The notes under the pieces are model-generated. The model was given only the letters and a program-made list of their open reading frames with translations. It was not told the DNA's origin and made no database searches. DNA of 64,000 nucleotides from Aphanomyces cochlioides (Eukaryota; Oomycota; Saprolegniomycetes; Saprolegniales; Verrucalvaceae): positions 496,001 through 560,000 of the forward strand of contig JAHQRK010000014.1 of assembly GCA_019828595.1 (NCBI GenBank), given 5' to 3'. Position 1 is the first letter of the stretch; each line of letters opens with the position of its first letter. Below, one piece after another: positions 1-10,225 of this stretch. The position numbers were made by a program, and so were the translations under genes.

Positions 1-19
1 ACATCTCTCATCAAGAAAC

Positions 20-617
20 TCACACAATTTTTCTCGTTCTCTCTCCTAAGACTAAGACAAGGGCGAGAAAATCCAGACCATTCGTCGAGCTTGGCAAGGT
101 GCTGCGCGCGCGTGGGATCTCGTTGATGTCGACCACGGCGATTGGCTTAACGAGCTTCGACGTCAACGAGATTCCTCGTTTGACTGCAGGAGCGCCCACC
201 CAATCAAGATTCAACCCCGCGACTTGAAGTTGGTCTGTCGTCGAGAAGATCGAAGTTCAACATTTTCGGACGCCGATACAAATTCCCATACAAGACAAAA
301 ACGCACCCAATGCACCATCCCGAGTTGATAGAACGCACCATTACTGTGTAGAGTCGGCGGTGGGTTTCTTGAAGCCGTGCTGGATTGGTGCGACGGGCCC
401 CTCCATCTTTGAGCCGCTGCTTCAACGTTTTTCGTCTCGATACAATCCACTTGGCGGCGTGTTGTGCAATCGCATGGAAAGAAAGCCGCATGGTCAGCAG
501 TCCCAAGATCATGCCTTTCGCTTGAACCTTTCCCACATCTTCAATCTTCTTCAACCCAGTGTGCAAACGCATACATTCCGACACGCCCAGGAACACACAC
601 AGTAACAAGCTTGCCAT
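20..617 (-). CDS. Hypothetical small basic protein, doubtful
   Basis: An ATG at 617 opens a 137-codon frame. A possible 32-nt GT-AG intron (about 213-182) would join it to a second open frame that ends at 20. The start is hydrophobic (MASLLLCVFLGVSEC) and could be a signal or anchor segment. The middle is Arg/Lys-rich, and a second hydrophobic patch (CIGCVFVLYG) follows near residue 100. I recognise no family. It is divergent to the TAZ/PWWP gene at 991, so the 370 bp between would serve both promoters. Overlapping open frames on both strands make this call weak, and it may be non-coding. Confidence 0.3.
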
Positions 618-990
618 GAAAAGACTGCCATTCGGTTCAGTGAGTTCGATGCAGTATCTCTCGTCAGGTCGTCGTCGTCGCCGTGGCTAACACAAGATTC
701 AGCAGTCTAGTCCCGCACCTCTCAAGCCGTCATATGACGCTTGGTTGGGCTGGCCGCCATCGTTTGACTTGAATTTTGTATGAAAGAGCCGATTGAAAAT
801 ATGCAATTGGCGACCAGAGCGGATCAAATTCGAGCGAAACGGAGGCGGGTGCGCATTTCATCTCCGTCGCACCAGATGGAGCGTGCGCCAGTGGGCCTTT
901 CTTGAAGCTGCATCCACTCTTGTTGAACTGGGCGGCGGCCAATACTTGAATCATTTCTTGATCGGAGCCAGATCGAAGTGCACTCCGACG

Positions 991-2289
991 ATGACTTCAT
1001 TCTTCCGCGGCTGGACGCGCACCAACAGCGTCGCCACCGCGGTGGCGAGACCTGCATTTGATGCCAAGCGAACGTGGCGGCGAGTCTTTACGGTTATCAA
1101 AATGATACGAATGTTGCGCGTGTTGGGCGCACGCGCAGCGTCACGCCGCGCCTTCCTTGAGAAACAGCACCAAGCCATGTATGGAAACAGCAACCGACCG
1201 CGATGCGCGACGCCAGGATGTCCCTCCGATTGGTATTATGTACAGAAGAACGGGCATTGTACATCCTGCAATGCGAATCGAACACGCATGGACTTCAATA
1301 TGATGGAGACGATCCGCAAGGCGTGGTCCCGCCTCACGTTCCGAAAGCCCAAGGATGAAACCCACGCCGGTCTGAGCGATGAAGAGTACGCGATGATGCT
1401 CGGCGTCGAGTGGAACGCACAAGCACAGGAACAATACCCCAACACCCTCAAGCTCATCCACAACCTCAATCAGTTCCCACCACATGTGAACCAGAATGCC
1501 AACTTGAATGCCAACATGGTTGATGACCTCGTCAAGCATAGCTCGGCATGCAACCTCGCCGAGCAAGGAGAAGTGTGCACTGTCGGCGGCTGTACAGAAA
1601 TGCGTCGCATTCTTCAGCACACGTCTATGCACCCGAACGCGGAACCGAACTGCACCGACTGCATCAAGACCTACCGTATCCTCATGAGCCACGCTGAGCG
1701 CTGCCAAGTCGAGTGCAACGTGCCTCGTTGCGCTGCTGTGAAGAAGCACATTGAATGCCGCAGCGCAACTTCGCCACCCACGCCCCAAATGTGCTGGGTA
1801 CGCACCCCCGAAATGTCTTGGTGGCCTGCGATCGTCTATCCTTTGCACTACCCTCTCCCTCAACTGCCACTCTACGTTGTGGACCAATATCAAGATGGCT
1901 ACCACGTCGTGTGCTGCCTCGGCGATCGTCAGTTTGCGTGTGTCCCGTCCACTCAAATCTTGCCATGGACTCAGCCAGCGGCTCAAGCATCTACGGAACA
2001 ATTGTGCAACCACTTGGCTTGCGAAGACCTCCGAGGATGCGTCGGCTACCCAGCTGCCTGTGTGTTTGCATCGTTGGATCAACAAAAGATGGCGATGATG
2101 CACCATTCTTCCATCCCTGCACCAAGTGTTCAACTCGCGGCTCCGCAGCGGACACGGCTGCCATCCCTTCCTTCACTCTTGTCGCGCCAACCTCAAGCGA
2201 CTCCCGAGTACGACGGCGCGTTCACGAGCCCTGAAGTGCACATGAAGAAGCGCAAATTGATCCAAGCGATCCCCCAACATCGATCATAA
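991..2289 (+). CDS. TAZ-type zinc finger and PWWP-like nuclear protein
   Basis: The frame is open from 793, but the ATG at 991 gives a more natural start (432 aa). A basic N-terminus is followed by a small Cys cluster at residues 72-93 (C-x4-C, then C-x2-C). Residues about 176-257 look like a TAZ finger, with repeated His/Cys sets: H183, C187, C196, C201, C221, C224, H234, C238, C242, C247. Residues about 266-330 resemble a PWWP domain, with the WWPAIV core at 277 and a later ILPW. TAZ domains (CBP/p300) bind transactivation domains and PWWP domains read methylated histones and DNA. A chromatin-linked transcription adaptor is therefore inferred. The tail is Pro/Gln-rich with a basic KKRK patch suited to nuclear import. 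No acetyltransferase domain is present, unlike CBP. No intron is needed. Confidence 0.75.
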   Translation: MTSFFRGWTRTNSVATAVARPAFDAKRTWRRVFTVIKMIRMLRVLGARAASRRAFLEKQHQAMYGNSNRPRCATPGCPSDWYYVQKNGHCTSCNANRTRMDFNMMETIRKAWSRLTFRKPKDETHAGLSDEEYAMMLGVEWNAQAQEQYPNTLKLIHNLNQFPPHVNQNANLNANMVDDLVKHSSACNLAEQGEVCTVGGCTEMRRILQHTSMHPNAEPNCTDCIKTYRILMSHAERCQVECNVPRCAAVKKHIECRSATSPPTPQMCWVRTPEMSWWPAIVYPLHYPLPQLPLYVVDQYQDGYHVVCCLGDRQFACVPSTQILPWTQPAAQASTEQLCNHLACEDLRGCVGYPAACVFASLDQQKMAMMHHSSIPAPSVQLAAPQRTRLPSLPSLLSRQPQATPEYDGAFTSPEVHMKKRKLIQAIPQHRS

Positions 2290-2472
2290 GATCGACGTAC
2301 ATGCACCACCAAGCAACTATCAACACTACCACCACCGACGTCCGCTCTGTGTGTATGTATGTCCTTGTAGCCATTATTTAGCGTAGCAGTTTTAAGCAGA
2401 CTTCAGTAGATCCCTTATTCCCATCATCTTTGTTCCTTTGTCAAAGATTGTGTGTTGTGAAGTACAGAACCG

Positions 2473-2543
2473 GGCACTACTTTACTAACCCCCGCACTGT
2501 TTTAAACCCTCATTCAAACTCTTCGTGTAGATGTGTTTTAAAC
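2473..2543 (+). repeat. Left terminal inverted repeat of element 1
   Basis: This starts GGCACTACTTTA and ends GTGTTTTAAAC. It matches the reverse complement of 5341-5409 over nearly its whole length, with scattered substitutions and a 2-nt indel. A short segment (CAGAACCG) separates it from the TA target. Confidence 0.88.
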
Positions 2544-2863
2544 TCACATACAATTCTGAATACTAATTACAAAGGCTTAGAAAATGACAATGTTGCGCAC
2601 CGTCAACGACCACTAAGCCCAAATCGCATCTTTATAGTGTTGCGCGCGCAGCGCGCGGGGTTCACGGTGGTTTGGGGTCAGGCCTATCTTTTCGAAGAGA
2701 CTGAGCGTCAAGCTTTACGGATACACTTTGCCAATTTTTTGCGTTGCTGTATTGTCATTTTGCGTCAAAATAGTGAATTTGAGACAAAATTGGCATAAAG
2801 TTGAATAGTATTTCAACAAACTTCCCTTTGAAAATTAATACCAATATATGGAGGATTGGATGG

Positions 2864-3970
2864 ATGGACACATTCAACAACTTGTCCTCAATGCGACATC
2901 AATCCGCCTCGCTGTTCACAGACGACAACTGCTTCACGCCACAAGGGAGTCCTTCAGCCACCTCGCTTCGTGGATCTCAACGTTCATCTCAACGTCATTC
3001 TCCCTATGCCCTACGATCAACTTCTCAACAATCTCAACATGAAGCAGATGAAAAAGAAGATGTGAATGGTAGAACGCTCATCAAGTTTACAGCTGATGTT
3101 CGTTTGAAAGACACTGTGAATCAAAGAATGGAAAAGGTGAGGTCCCTGGGAACCATCAGCATTTACGGTGATACATGGGAAGACATAAGGTGCTTCTTGT
3201 GGCGGAAATTTCATCGATATATGGAGAACATGGCCCACTGTGACCGCGAACAAGAAACCCCTGTATGGTCAATCAGTGAGGAGGACCCCACAATGGATGA
3301 ATTTCCAAAACGCTTCTCTCTTCGCCTTGACACAAAGCAGTTGAAATCATTTGAAAATCCAGTACAACGATCATTTATCCTAAAGCATCCACGAGAGACA
3401 TTCTTGCTGTCGGTATTCAAATATGGAAACGAGCTGGTCTCAAATCCCGACTTGATGGAGTTTGAAGCCCAATGTCTTCGACCAAGTGAGCGCGATGACG
3501 CGGGAGCTGCATCTGAAGCGCATATACAACAAACAATCCATGACATTAAAGCCGAATGGGCCAATATCCTTCAAGTCCAAGAAATCTCATGGCGATTGTG
3601 GGCAGTGGCAATTGTTCGCCTGAAAAAGACTGCACAGCAACGTTTGGCAATTATTCGAGAGGGTCCTCCGAATTATGTTGGTGGTTTCCGTCCAGTATCC
3701 AGCACTGCAGAAGTACATATGAGTCGAGTGACAAAGAGTGTCAAAATGGCGTACAATCTTGCTCGTGCGTTTGACGACGAGCTTAAGACTTTTGAACGAA
3801 AATTTCAGCTCCTCAATTCAGATCTCACGGCCTTGCGTCGAATGATACACACGCAGCTTGAACTTGTTCGAGCATTTGGAGAGGATATTGCAATAAATCC
3901 TGATGATACCCGTGTATTGGCAGCATTGAGAGCAATTCCAAGACAAACTGATGTGGACCATGGACCTTAG
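2864..3970 (+). CDS. Transposon accessory protein, orfA of element 1
   Basis: The first in-frame ATG is 2864 (about 368 aa); the frame is open upstream but only from a TTG. The N-terminus is Ser/Gln/Arg-rich. The middle carries PVWSIS...PT, then ETFLLSVFKYG, DLMEFEAQC, DDAGAASE and WRLWAVAIV. The C-terminal third is helical, with heptad-like Leu/Ile, and ends IPRQTDVDH. The orfA of element 2 (43479-44471) has the same motifs in the same order (VWSVS..PT, ETF, YKWG, DLLEF..C, RAGAADE, WRMWASMI, IPNVHDIDH), so the two are homologous. I recognise no known domain and see no DDE, zinc-finger or helicase signature. It may be a DNA-binding or transposition partner, or act on host defence; no function is shown. 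Confidence 0.8.
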   Translation: MDTFNNLSSMRHQSASLFTDDNCFTPQGSPSATSLRGSQRSSQRHSPYALRSTSQQSQHEADEKEDVNGRTLIKFTADVRLKDTVNQRMEKVRSLGTISIYGDTWEDIRCFLWRKFHRYMENMAHCDREQETPVWSISEEDPTMDEFPKRFSLRLDTKQLKSFENPVQRSFILKHPRETFLLSVFKYGNELVSNPDLMEFEAQCLRPSERDDAGAASEAHIQQTIHDIKAEWANILQVQEISWRLWAVAIVRLKKTAQQRLAIIREGPPNYVGGFRPVSSTAEVHMSRVTKSVKMAYNLARAFDDELKTFERKFQLLNSDLTALRRMIHTQLELVRAFGEDIAINPDDTRVLAALRAIPRQTDVDHGP

Positions 3971-4008
3971 TCTTAAGAGCTTACAACTAATAAAGTGATA
4001 ATCTTTGA

Positions 4009-5154
4009 TTAATCATATTCTGACACAACTACATTAGTTTGGCCGTGTTGATTAGCATCGTCAAAGGCAGCAAATTCTTCAAAATCAAGCAAGTTGTCCA
4101 CGTTATGCTCGACACCTGATAGTGGCAACGTATCATGGGCTAGTGGTCCAACAGGATCAAATACACCAGAAGATTTCCACCCGCAATGCTCGAATATGCT
4201 TGACAAGTTGAACGAATGATAATCTTGCAAAACTCTGGCTATTGCTTGATCCAGAGTTTCGTGTGTTCCTTCTTTGTAAGCTCTTCGAAACGATTTCTTA
4301 ATCAAGCCGAATACAATCTCGATGGGATTGTAGAATGGACAGTAAGCTGGTAAAAAGATTGGTATGATGCCCAGAGAACGTAGATAGTACACGATTTCAG
4401 GGTGGCAGTGGATTTTTGCGCCATCAAGGATCCAAATCGACCCAACACCAGGATATTGACGAACTGTCGTGTTGGAATGCGCATGTGTTTGGCAAGACTC
4501 AACAAACGCGCTTCGATCAAATGTGCCCTCGACGCAAAATGACTCAACCAAACCATCCACATTGATAAAACACAACAACGACACACGGGGCTTCCGACAG
4601 AACTCTACGCGAAATGCCAATTTCTTTCCTTTCAAGCAGTATCCACGAGTTCGGAGCATACCCTTGTTGTCAAAACTTACCTCATCAAGAAATTGAATAT
4701 TCACGTGACCCCAGGAGATAGATTCTAATTCCATGGCAAATCGAATGATATCGTCGTCTTTTATGTGCATGGCTCTTCGCTCAAGGACCTTGTAGGTTAG
4801 GCCAGCTCTCTCAAGGACTCTCCACACGGTTGATACAGAAATACTTCGCTTGAAGTGCTCTTGAAATGCTTCTCGGGCTTCGTCGAGAAAGGCCACGAGA
4901 TGCTTGGAGTAATAATCGAGAAGCCATTGCTTTTGGTCGGCTGTAAATTTCGTTGGTGCGGCACGCGTGATGCGTTGATAGTCTTGAGTTTCTTTGTGCC
5001 GCTTTATCCATGTAGATATCGTGTTAATGTGCTTGCCATACACTTCTGCGATGCGCTCCTTTGAGAGCCTCAAGTTGTAGTACCCATATAATGCATGAAA
5101 GACTGTGTTCCTGGATGCGTGACGGCCGCGTACTTCGCGCTCGATGTTATTCAT
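4009..5154 (-). CDS. DD34E transposase of element 1
   Basis: 381 aa, ATG at 5154. The N-terminus has an HTH region (LSKERIAEVYGKHINTISTW), followed by a second helical domain. The catalytic core shows FLDE (first Asp), WILDGAKIHCHP (second Asp) and FLPAYCPFYNPIE (Glu), with 34 residues between the second Asp and the Glu. This is the IS630/Tc1 pattern for cut-and-paste transposition at TA. It shares WILDGA-IHCHP and IFLPAYCPF with the transposase at 44537-45640. The frame is undamaged. It is transcribed towards orfA, with its start next to the right terminal repeat. Confidence 0.9.
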   Translation of the reverse strand: MNNIEREVRGRHASRNTVFHALYGYYNLRLSKERIAEVYGKHINTISTWIKRHKETQDYQRITRAAPTKFTADQKQWLLDYYSKHLVAFLDEAREAFQEHFKRSISVSTVWRVLERAGLTYKVLERRAMHIKDDDIIRFAMELESISWGHVNIQFLDEVSFDNKGMLRTRGYCLKGKKLAFRVEFCRKPRVSLLCFINVDGLVESFCVEGTFDRSAFVESCQTHAHSNTTVRQYPGVGSIWILDGAKIHCHPEIVYYLRSLGIIPIFLPAYCPFYNPIEIVFGLIKKSFRRAYKEGTHETLDQAIARVLQDYHSFNLSSIFEHCGWKSSGVFDPVGPLAHDTLPLSGVEHNVDNLLDFEEFAAFDDANQHGQTNVVVSEYD

Positions 5155-5340
5155 TCTTCTCCACTATATTTGTGCCAATGTCATTCCTCGCTTCTGATTG
5201 GTGTATAGATTTGCGAATAGATTTAAAAAAATCGATTCGATTCTGGACCCCCTCACAATTTAGAATGTATGTATCAATAAATTTAAAATAATTTTTGATA
5301 ATAAAATAAAGCTGCGGGACTCATTTACAAGAGTGTGGAT

Positions 5341-5409
5341 GTTTAAAACACATCAACACGAATAATTTGTATGAGGGTCTAAAACAGTGTGGGGCTTTAA
5401 AGTAGTGCC
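5341..5409 (-). repeat. Right terminal inverted repeat of element 1
   Basis: Partner of 2473-2543. Read on the minus strand it starts GGCACTACTTTA and ends TGTGTTTTAAAC, and lies just inside the TA at 5414-5415. Confidence 0.88.
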
Positions 5410-5547
5410 GAAGTAGCGTATGACATTTCAGAAGTGTGAAATATGCTGGCAGTCCGTGGTCAAGTGAACCGCGGTTCGATCACCGGACTGGACTTTTTTC
5501 AAACTTTGATCCATTTGCAAAAATAGCAAGAAACGCATCCAAGTCAA

Positions 5548-7118
5548 ATGGAACTCGTGGATTCTGCGCTCTCTTGCGATCGATTGCTGCAAGTCCAAGA
5601 CGGTACTGGAAAGGATACGAAGGTAGACATGACCTACCGAGAGAGTCACATCGGTTATGTCCTTCCATTCCTCACCATTCCAGAGCTTTTCCGCGTCACG
5701 CTAGTCAACAAAGAGATTGAAGCGTTCTGTGAGCAAGAGTGGAAAGTACGCGTCACAGAGCGCTTTGGGGCACTACGATTTGCACCGTCATCCTACCGAA
5801 GAGTCTTTGCGATGCGACGACACTTTGAACGCCAAGTTGCGTCGTCCAATGTCTCTGCACGCGTTTACCTTATGAACACAAATGGTGACACAACTTTCTT
5901 TCGTATCGATTCTGGCAAACCGATCATGTGTTCCCGGGAACGGGCTGTTGTCTACAACCGATGCGAACGTTTGTTCATGCCATCATGGTCTCCTTTACTT
6001 GCAACAAATACGTAGGGATGTTTGACCTCTCGCTTCGGATCAACAGATCGATTCAAGAAATTTCAGCATTGATCGGAATGGTCTCACTCGACGAGGCGCG
6101 TGATTTGCTCAATGAACACATCAACCTCATGGCTTCGGTTGCGGCATTGCGCGGGTCACTTCTCTTTGAAAGCGAACTGTTCCAGGTCCCCCCATTTGCT
6201 TTCTCAGTCTTATGTTCCTTAAGGTGTTTCCAGCGCCAGTGCTCCTGGACTCGAATGTCTTACTTCGCGGTACTCATTCACTCGAACCTCCATTCCGTGG
6301 AGTTCCACTCATGATGCAGACATGGGTCTCTCTCAACGGCGTCATCTTTCGTCCACTATCAATTCCTCAGCTCTTACATACACACGGTGCTCCAAATCCT
6401 GACCAAACATCCCGGGCATACTCGACGCTGCGGTTCCACGAACTGTCTGGCATGACGATCGACGTTGACGACAACAGTGTTCGGTACATGATATCTCCTA
6501 AATAGCAATGACTGATGTCTCGTAGCTACAACCTCACTCCCGATTCAATTTGCCTGAACACCCTAGCAAGCAATGCGTATCTTCTCTATCTCTTTAATCC
6601 AACGACCTTCCGTCCACTCGAATGGACATACGAAGCCACGCTCTCAATAGGTTTCATCACTGATAGAAGGAATGTTCGTGACAACATGCATAGAGTCGCG
6701 AGTGCACATTTTGCCAGTTCAGCGAGAAGGCGTCTTCCTCAATCAACCGTCGTGTGCACTTCGAGTCTTTTTCTCTTACGGCAAATTTGTTCAAGATGAT
6801 GGAGAGGATGAACGGCAGCCCCTTGGAATTGCTTGCTCGTCCGGTGATGCCTCTTTTGCCTTTTCGCTCGTTGCAACCAACCGCGTCTCAAATGCCAAAA
6901 AAGTTGTCGTGTCAAAAACCATGAACATTCGACTGCCCGCTACGTCAGACGACTCGACATCAAGGCCGGACAAGTTGGAACGCCACGTCCAGCTAGGCCG
7001 TGATGCAGTAATCTGCTACAATTTTGACGCAACAAACCACCTCCAATACGTCGAACTCGCGATCGGATTTGAGACTCTTCTCGACGTACTTGGTATTGCC
7101 CCATTCCTTATGCCTTAA
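5548..7118 (+). CDS. F-box protein with several ultrashort introns
   Basis: Exon 1 begins with ATG at 5548 and holds an F-box-like motif (YVLPFLTIPELFRVTLVNKE). The reading frame changes several times. Splicing GT-AG introns restores one continuous protein: 6012-6046 (35 nt), 6186-6223 (38 nt), 6486-6527 (42 nt) and, more doubtfully, 6651-6666 (16 nt). The last can be replaced by 6612-6666 (55 nt), which preserves the frame but removes 13 residues. The C-terminal two thirds look beta-rich and I recognise no domain. F-box proteins recruit substrates to SCF ubiquitin ligases. If the introns are wrong, this would be a frameshifted pseudogene. Confidence 0.6.
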
Positions 7119-7119
7119 A

Positions 7120-8913
7120 TCATTCTACCTTTTCATGCCGTTTTAACCATCGACGAGTCAATGCTACAGCTAGCACGACCAACAACGTCATGCATACAAT
7201 CTCATGGACTTGGCTCTTCTTCCACCGAGAGATGACTCGCGACTGGAGCTTCTTCCACGTGCGAGTCAAAACTCGAACAAATTTGGGCGGTGGGTAATAT
7301 GTTTCGCCGACAACTGGGTGGCATGTGTCGTAAGCCAAGAGTTCGGTGCCGATTCGTCGCCCGCTGTAAGTCAAACAGATCTTTTCACCTTCGTCGTGGA
7401 CGTCCATGACTCCAAATTGACCTGTGATCTGTGAGTTTCTCACTTTCAGTATTCAAAGTATACCAGAGCCTGGAAACATGCCATGGCTGTACGGGCCACC
7501 TTTCGTCGACCCCGGCCTGCCAAGAGCTGCAGCATGGAAAGTTGTTAGATTTCCTGGACTGAAGCTGCCATCATCAACTGCGAGCATGTGTGCATCTCCA
7601 CTGATAATGACGATTGGGACTTGGGAATTGAGATTGTTTGTGCGAAGGAATTCGACAATAGCCCTTTGCTCGTGAGTAAAATGGCCCCATTTGCGTTCGT
7701 CATCGATCCAAGGCATTGTATTCACCCAGACAATAAGACCAATTTCTGGTGCCACAGCAGCGAGGAGTTGATCTTGAAACCATTTCATTTGTTTCGCACC
7801 CAAAACAGTCTTGGTTGGCACATCAGGATCTGTGTTTGGCGTTCTTTGTGACCTTAGATCGGTCATTAGAAATCGCACACGACCGATGGTAAATGCTTGC
7901 TGGATCGGTCCCAATGGATCACTGTCACTATTACATGGGTAGAAAATGATTCACACACGAATACGTACGAGAGAGGATAGTGAGGAGCATACTCTCGATA
8001 GGCAATTAAAGAAGCTTCGCGACCAGGTGCTGTGCCGTCGCTGTTATCGGGGCCGTAGTCATGATCATCCCACATATACGCCATTGGAAATTCCATCGCC
8101 AACATTGCCTATTCTCATAAATTAGGAATAGGCAGTGCATTCGCTCGTACTTGTCCAGCAGGTGATGCAAACATTGATTCATAAGCATTTCGAAAGACAT
8201 TCACATCATTAACTTCAATGTTTGCGTAGTGAAGATCGCCCATGTGAACAAAGAAAAGCGGGTCATGACGTTCAATCTCTTTGAACACCTTAAGGCACAA
8301 TTAAAAATTATTTCCAGATTGAGTTTACCTGAGGGTCTGAGTCTTCATCTGCACAGGACGAAAAGGCAAACTTAAATGATTGAGGTGTCCCCTCGATGCC
8401 AGGAAGATGGATAGAGCGATTCGATCGCTTAAGTACACTACAGATAGAATCGTTTAGAGAGAATAGACACTCGTACTCACATTGAATTGTCGTAGCGAAC
8501 TTCATACGAGACTGCACCGGGCAAGAGATCCTTCGTATTTCGTGATATATTCTGTGAGGAAGTATGGCAAATCGTACCTTGGCTTGAAAATCATGCACTG
8601 ACGTTGTGGGCGACATGATTTGTCTCTTTCCTTGTACTTGAACTGGTGCAGCACTTTTGCCATTCTACATTTTTACAGGGAGGTTATTCAAAATGATGAG
8701 AAATGCGAGTGTTACCGAATACAGCCAAAGGGACACCTTCGAGGGATCGCACAGAGGATCTTCAAACGCTGTCGAAACACGAAGTCGAAAGGATGAACTT
8801 GTCAGAGCACCACTCCATGTCCATTTAACTGGAGAACCTTGTACATCTCGGCATGCTTCAGTCGATAGACTGGCGGAAAGTCCAAGAAGCGCCACCACAG
8901 CTCTCCGCATCAT
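7120..8913 (-). CDS. Secreted or membrane-anchored PhoD-like phosphatase
   Basis: Exons on the minus strand join into one protein. It has a signal peptide (MMRRAVVALLGLSASLSTEA), a PhoD N-terminal beta domain (PGAVSYEVRYDNS), and the metallophosphatase core: FAFSSCAD, FFVHMGDLHYAN, YMWDDHDYGPDNSDG, then WVNTMPW and IISGDAHML. A C-terminal hydrophobic helix (IVCMTLLVVLAVAL) followed by a basic tail suggests a membrane anchor. Introns seen include 54 nt after WLYS, 26 nt (8552-8577), 43 nt (8438-8480), and others of about 40 nt. PhoD enzymes are Ca/Fe phosphodiesterases or phosphomonoesterases. Secretion or surface display for phosphate scavenging is inferred. It is convergent with the F-box gene (1 bp between ends). 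Confidence 0.85.
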
Positions 8914-9152
8914 GCAAAATCACAAATGTGAAAAAGAAAGGGTGGATCTTTGAATCGACCAATCAAATTACAGAAGTGTCGAAATTGAAAAGTTTAATAC
9001 AATTTAATTGGCTATTGATATTTATTTCAGCCAATCAGATCATTCGTTATCTGAGTTGCGTGAAGATGCTCGGACAAGCGGTGTGCTGAGCAGTCCATTG
9101 GGGCATGATTCCTTCCTCACTTTTCAAGTAGCGGCCAAGCAAAGATATCTTC

Positions 9153-9734
9153 ATGGAGAAAAATCAAGCCCCATCACATTCACCGTCCATCAAACTTCAA
9201 GACGGAACCTCTACCATTGACATTCATGACGACAGACGATGCAAATACAAGTTTGGCAAATGCATGAACCCAAGAACGTACAAAATCAACGGCACGTTGC
9301 ATTCTCTCTGTACAACGCATCGCTTGCGTCAAAATGCACATCAGCTCAAGAGTGATCGGAAACGCAGACAACTCAAATCGCTCTCACTTACACCTGGACC
9401 TGCTGATAGCAATTCCTATTCCATGGAAATCCGCGAAACATTGTGCAGCATCAATGCCAACCTACTCAAGCTGACCCAGCTGATCATGCAGCATGAAGAA
9501 CTTAGTCGTGCAGAAAGCTGCTCAGTTCTACTTTCCTTGAACCAACCCAAGGACGAGGAAGCGCATGCAAAAAGTCCAAGCACGAGCAGCATCCACTCCG
9601 AGAATGTTTCAGCGTGCTCCCCTCTCGTACCTTCATTCAAGCCTCGTGAGCAATCGACTTCCTTTTTGCCACCACTTGCAAACTACGTGCGTCCATATAT
9701 TTACGAAAAACACTCGTTCGCGCCAAGCTCTTGA
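9153..9734 (+). CDS. Small Cys/His-motif protein of an oomycete family
   Basis: 193 aa, intronless. Residues about 29-72 hold C-K-Y-x2-G-K-C, N-x2-T-x-K, then a Leu-Cys-x2-His-R-x-R-Q-N pattern and a basic DRKRRQ stretch. I recall this Cys/His plus basic motif (CxxxxGKC...LCxxHRxxxN) as recurrent in oomycete proteins of unknown role. The spacing would fit a small zinc-binding, possibly nucleic-acid-binding, module. The rest is Ser-rich and disordered-looking, with one short helix (SINANLLKLTQLIMQHEEL). The upstream region has two ATTGGCT/AGCCAAT boxes (9008-9040), shared with the divergent PhoD gene. Confidence 0.6.
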   Translation: MEKNQAPSHSPSIKLQDGTSTIDIHDDRRCKYKFGKCMNPRTYKINGTLHSLCTTHRLRQNAHQLKSDRKRRQLKSLSLTPGPADSNSYSMEIRETLCSINANLLKLTQLIMQHEELSRAESCSVLLSLNQPKDEEAHAKSPSTSSIHSENVSACSPLVPSFKPREQSTSFLPPLANYVRPYIYEKHSFAPSS

Positions 9735-9832
9735 AGCGATCCTTGTAATCGATGCGTGACTCCTTCTAATGTTGAAATACCGATCAATGTTAAAGCCAAT
9801 TTCATTACGTGGATGCATGCTTCCATACGACT

Positions 9833-10225
9833 TTATGCAGTCGGAGTAGATGTTGCCTCGGGCGTGGTATCGCTATCACGTTGACTTGCGCGGTTCGCTT
9901 TTCCTTTTGGTCGTCGTAGAACCAAATTTTTCGCTTCAAAGTCGTTTGGCATGTCGATCTGCATCATTTCAAAGGACGCACCACGCGTACGTTTTCGCAT
10001 TCTCGTCGACATGAACCCATTTTCGGTCGACTTGAGTAAATAATCGGCTTCGACAGCTCGAACAAACGTTGCGACCTCATTGCGCATGGTCAGATTCGAG
10101 CTCTTCTTCGCTTGAATCGTCTTCTTCCCGTTGGGCGATGGCACGATATCTGTATCAACACCTGAAGAGCCTGGACACCACATGCACCACGCCGCTTGAC
10201 TTCGAGACGGCGGCGAGTTTCCCAT
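9833..10225 (-). CDS. Hypothetical short basic protein
   Basis: The frame runs to a stop at 9833. The first ATG is at 10225 (MGNSPPSRS), giving about 130 aa. An MGNS start could be N-myristoylated, but this is only a pattern. The body has FVRAVEADYLLKSTENGF followed by a basic stretch (RMRKRTRG) and a Thr/Ser-rich tail. I recognise no domain. It is divergent to the kinesin at 10483, with about 260 bp of AT-rich promoter between. Confidence 0.45.
   Translation of the reverse strand: MGNSPPSRSQAAWCMWCPGSSGVDTDIVPSPNGKKTIQAKKSSNLTMRNEVATFVRAVEADYLLKSTENGFMSTRMRKRTRGASFEMMQIDMPNDFEAKNLVLRRPKGKANRASQRDSDTTPEATSTPTA

Larger units (their letters stand above)
2463..5415. mobile_element. Element 1: two-gene Tc1/IS630-like DD34E transposon
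   Basis: About 2.95 kb is bounded by inverted repeats of about 70 bp and by TA dinucleotides (2463-2464 and 5414-5415), the normal target duplication of Tc1/mariner elements. Inside are an accessory ORF on the plus strand (2864-3970) and a DDE transposase on the minus strand (4009-5154), tail to tail with 38 bp between stops. Both frames are intact, so the copy could be recent or active. It lies between the TAZ/PWWP gene and the F-box gene, and disrupts neither. A second, diverged element with the same two genes lies at 42497-45793. Confidence 0.85.

Noticed and set aside
2641..2660. GCGCGCGCAGCGCGCG palindrome in element 1
   Set aside because: Simple CG-rich self-complementary run, too short to call a functional site.
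5465..5490. GCGGTTCGATCACCGG resembling a tRNA T-arm
   Set aside because: No matching 5-bp T stem, acceptor stem or anticodon arm can be built around it.
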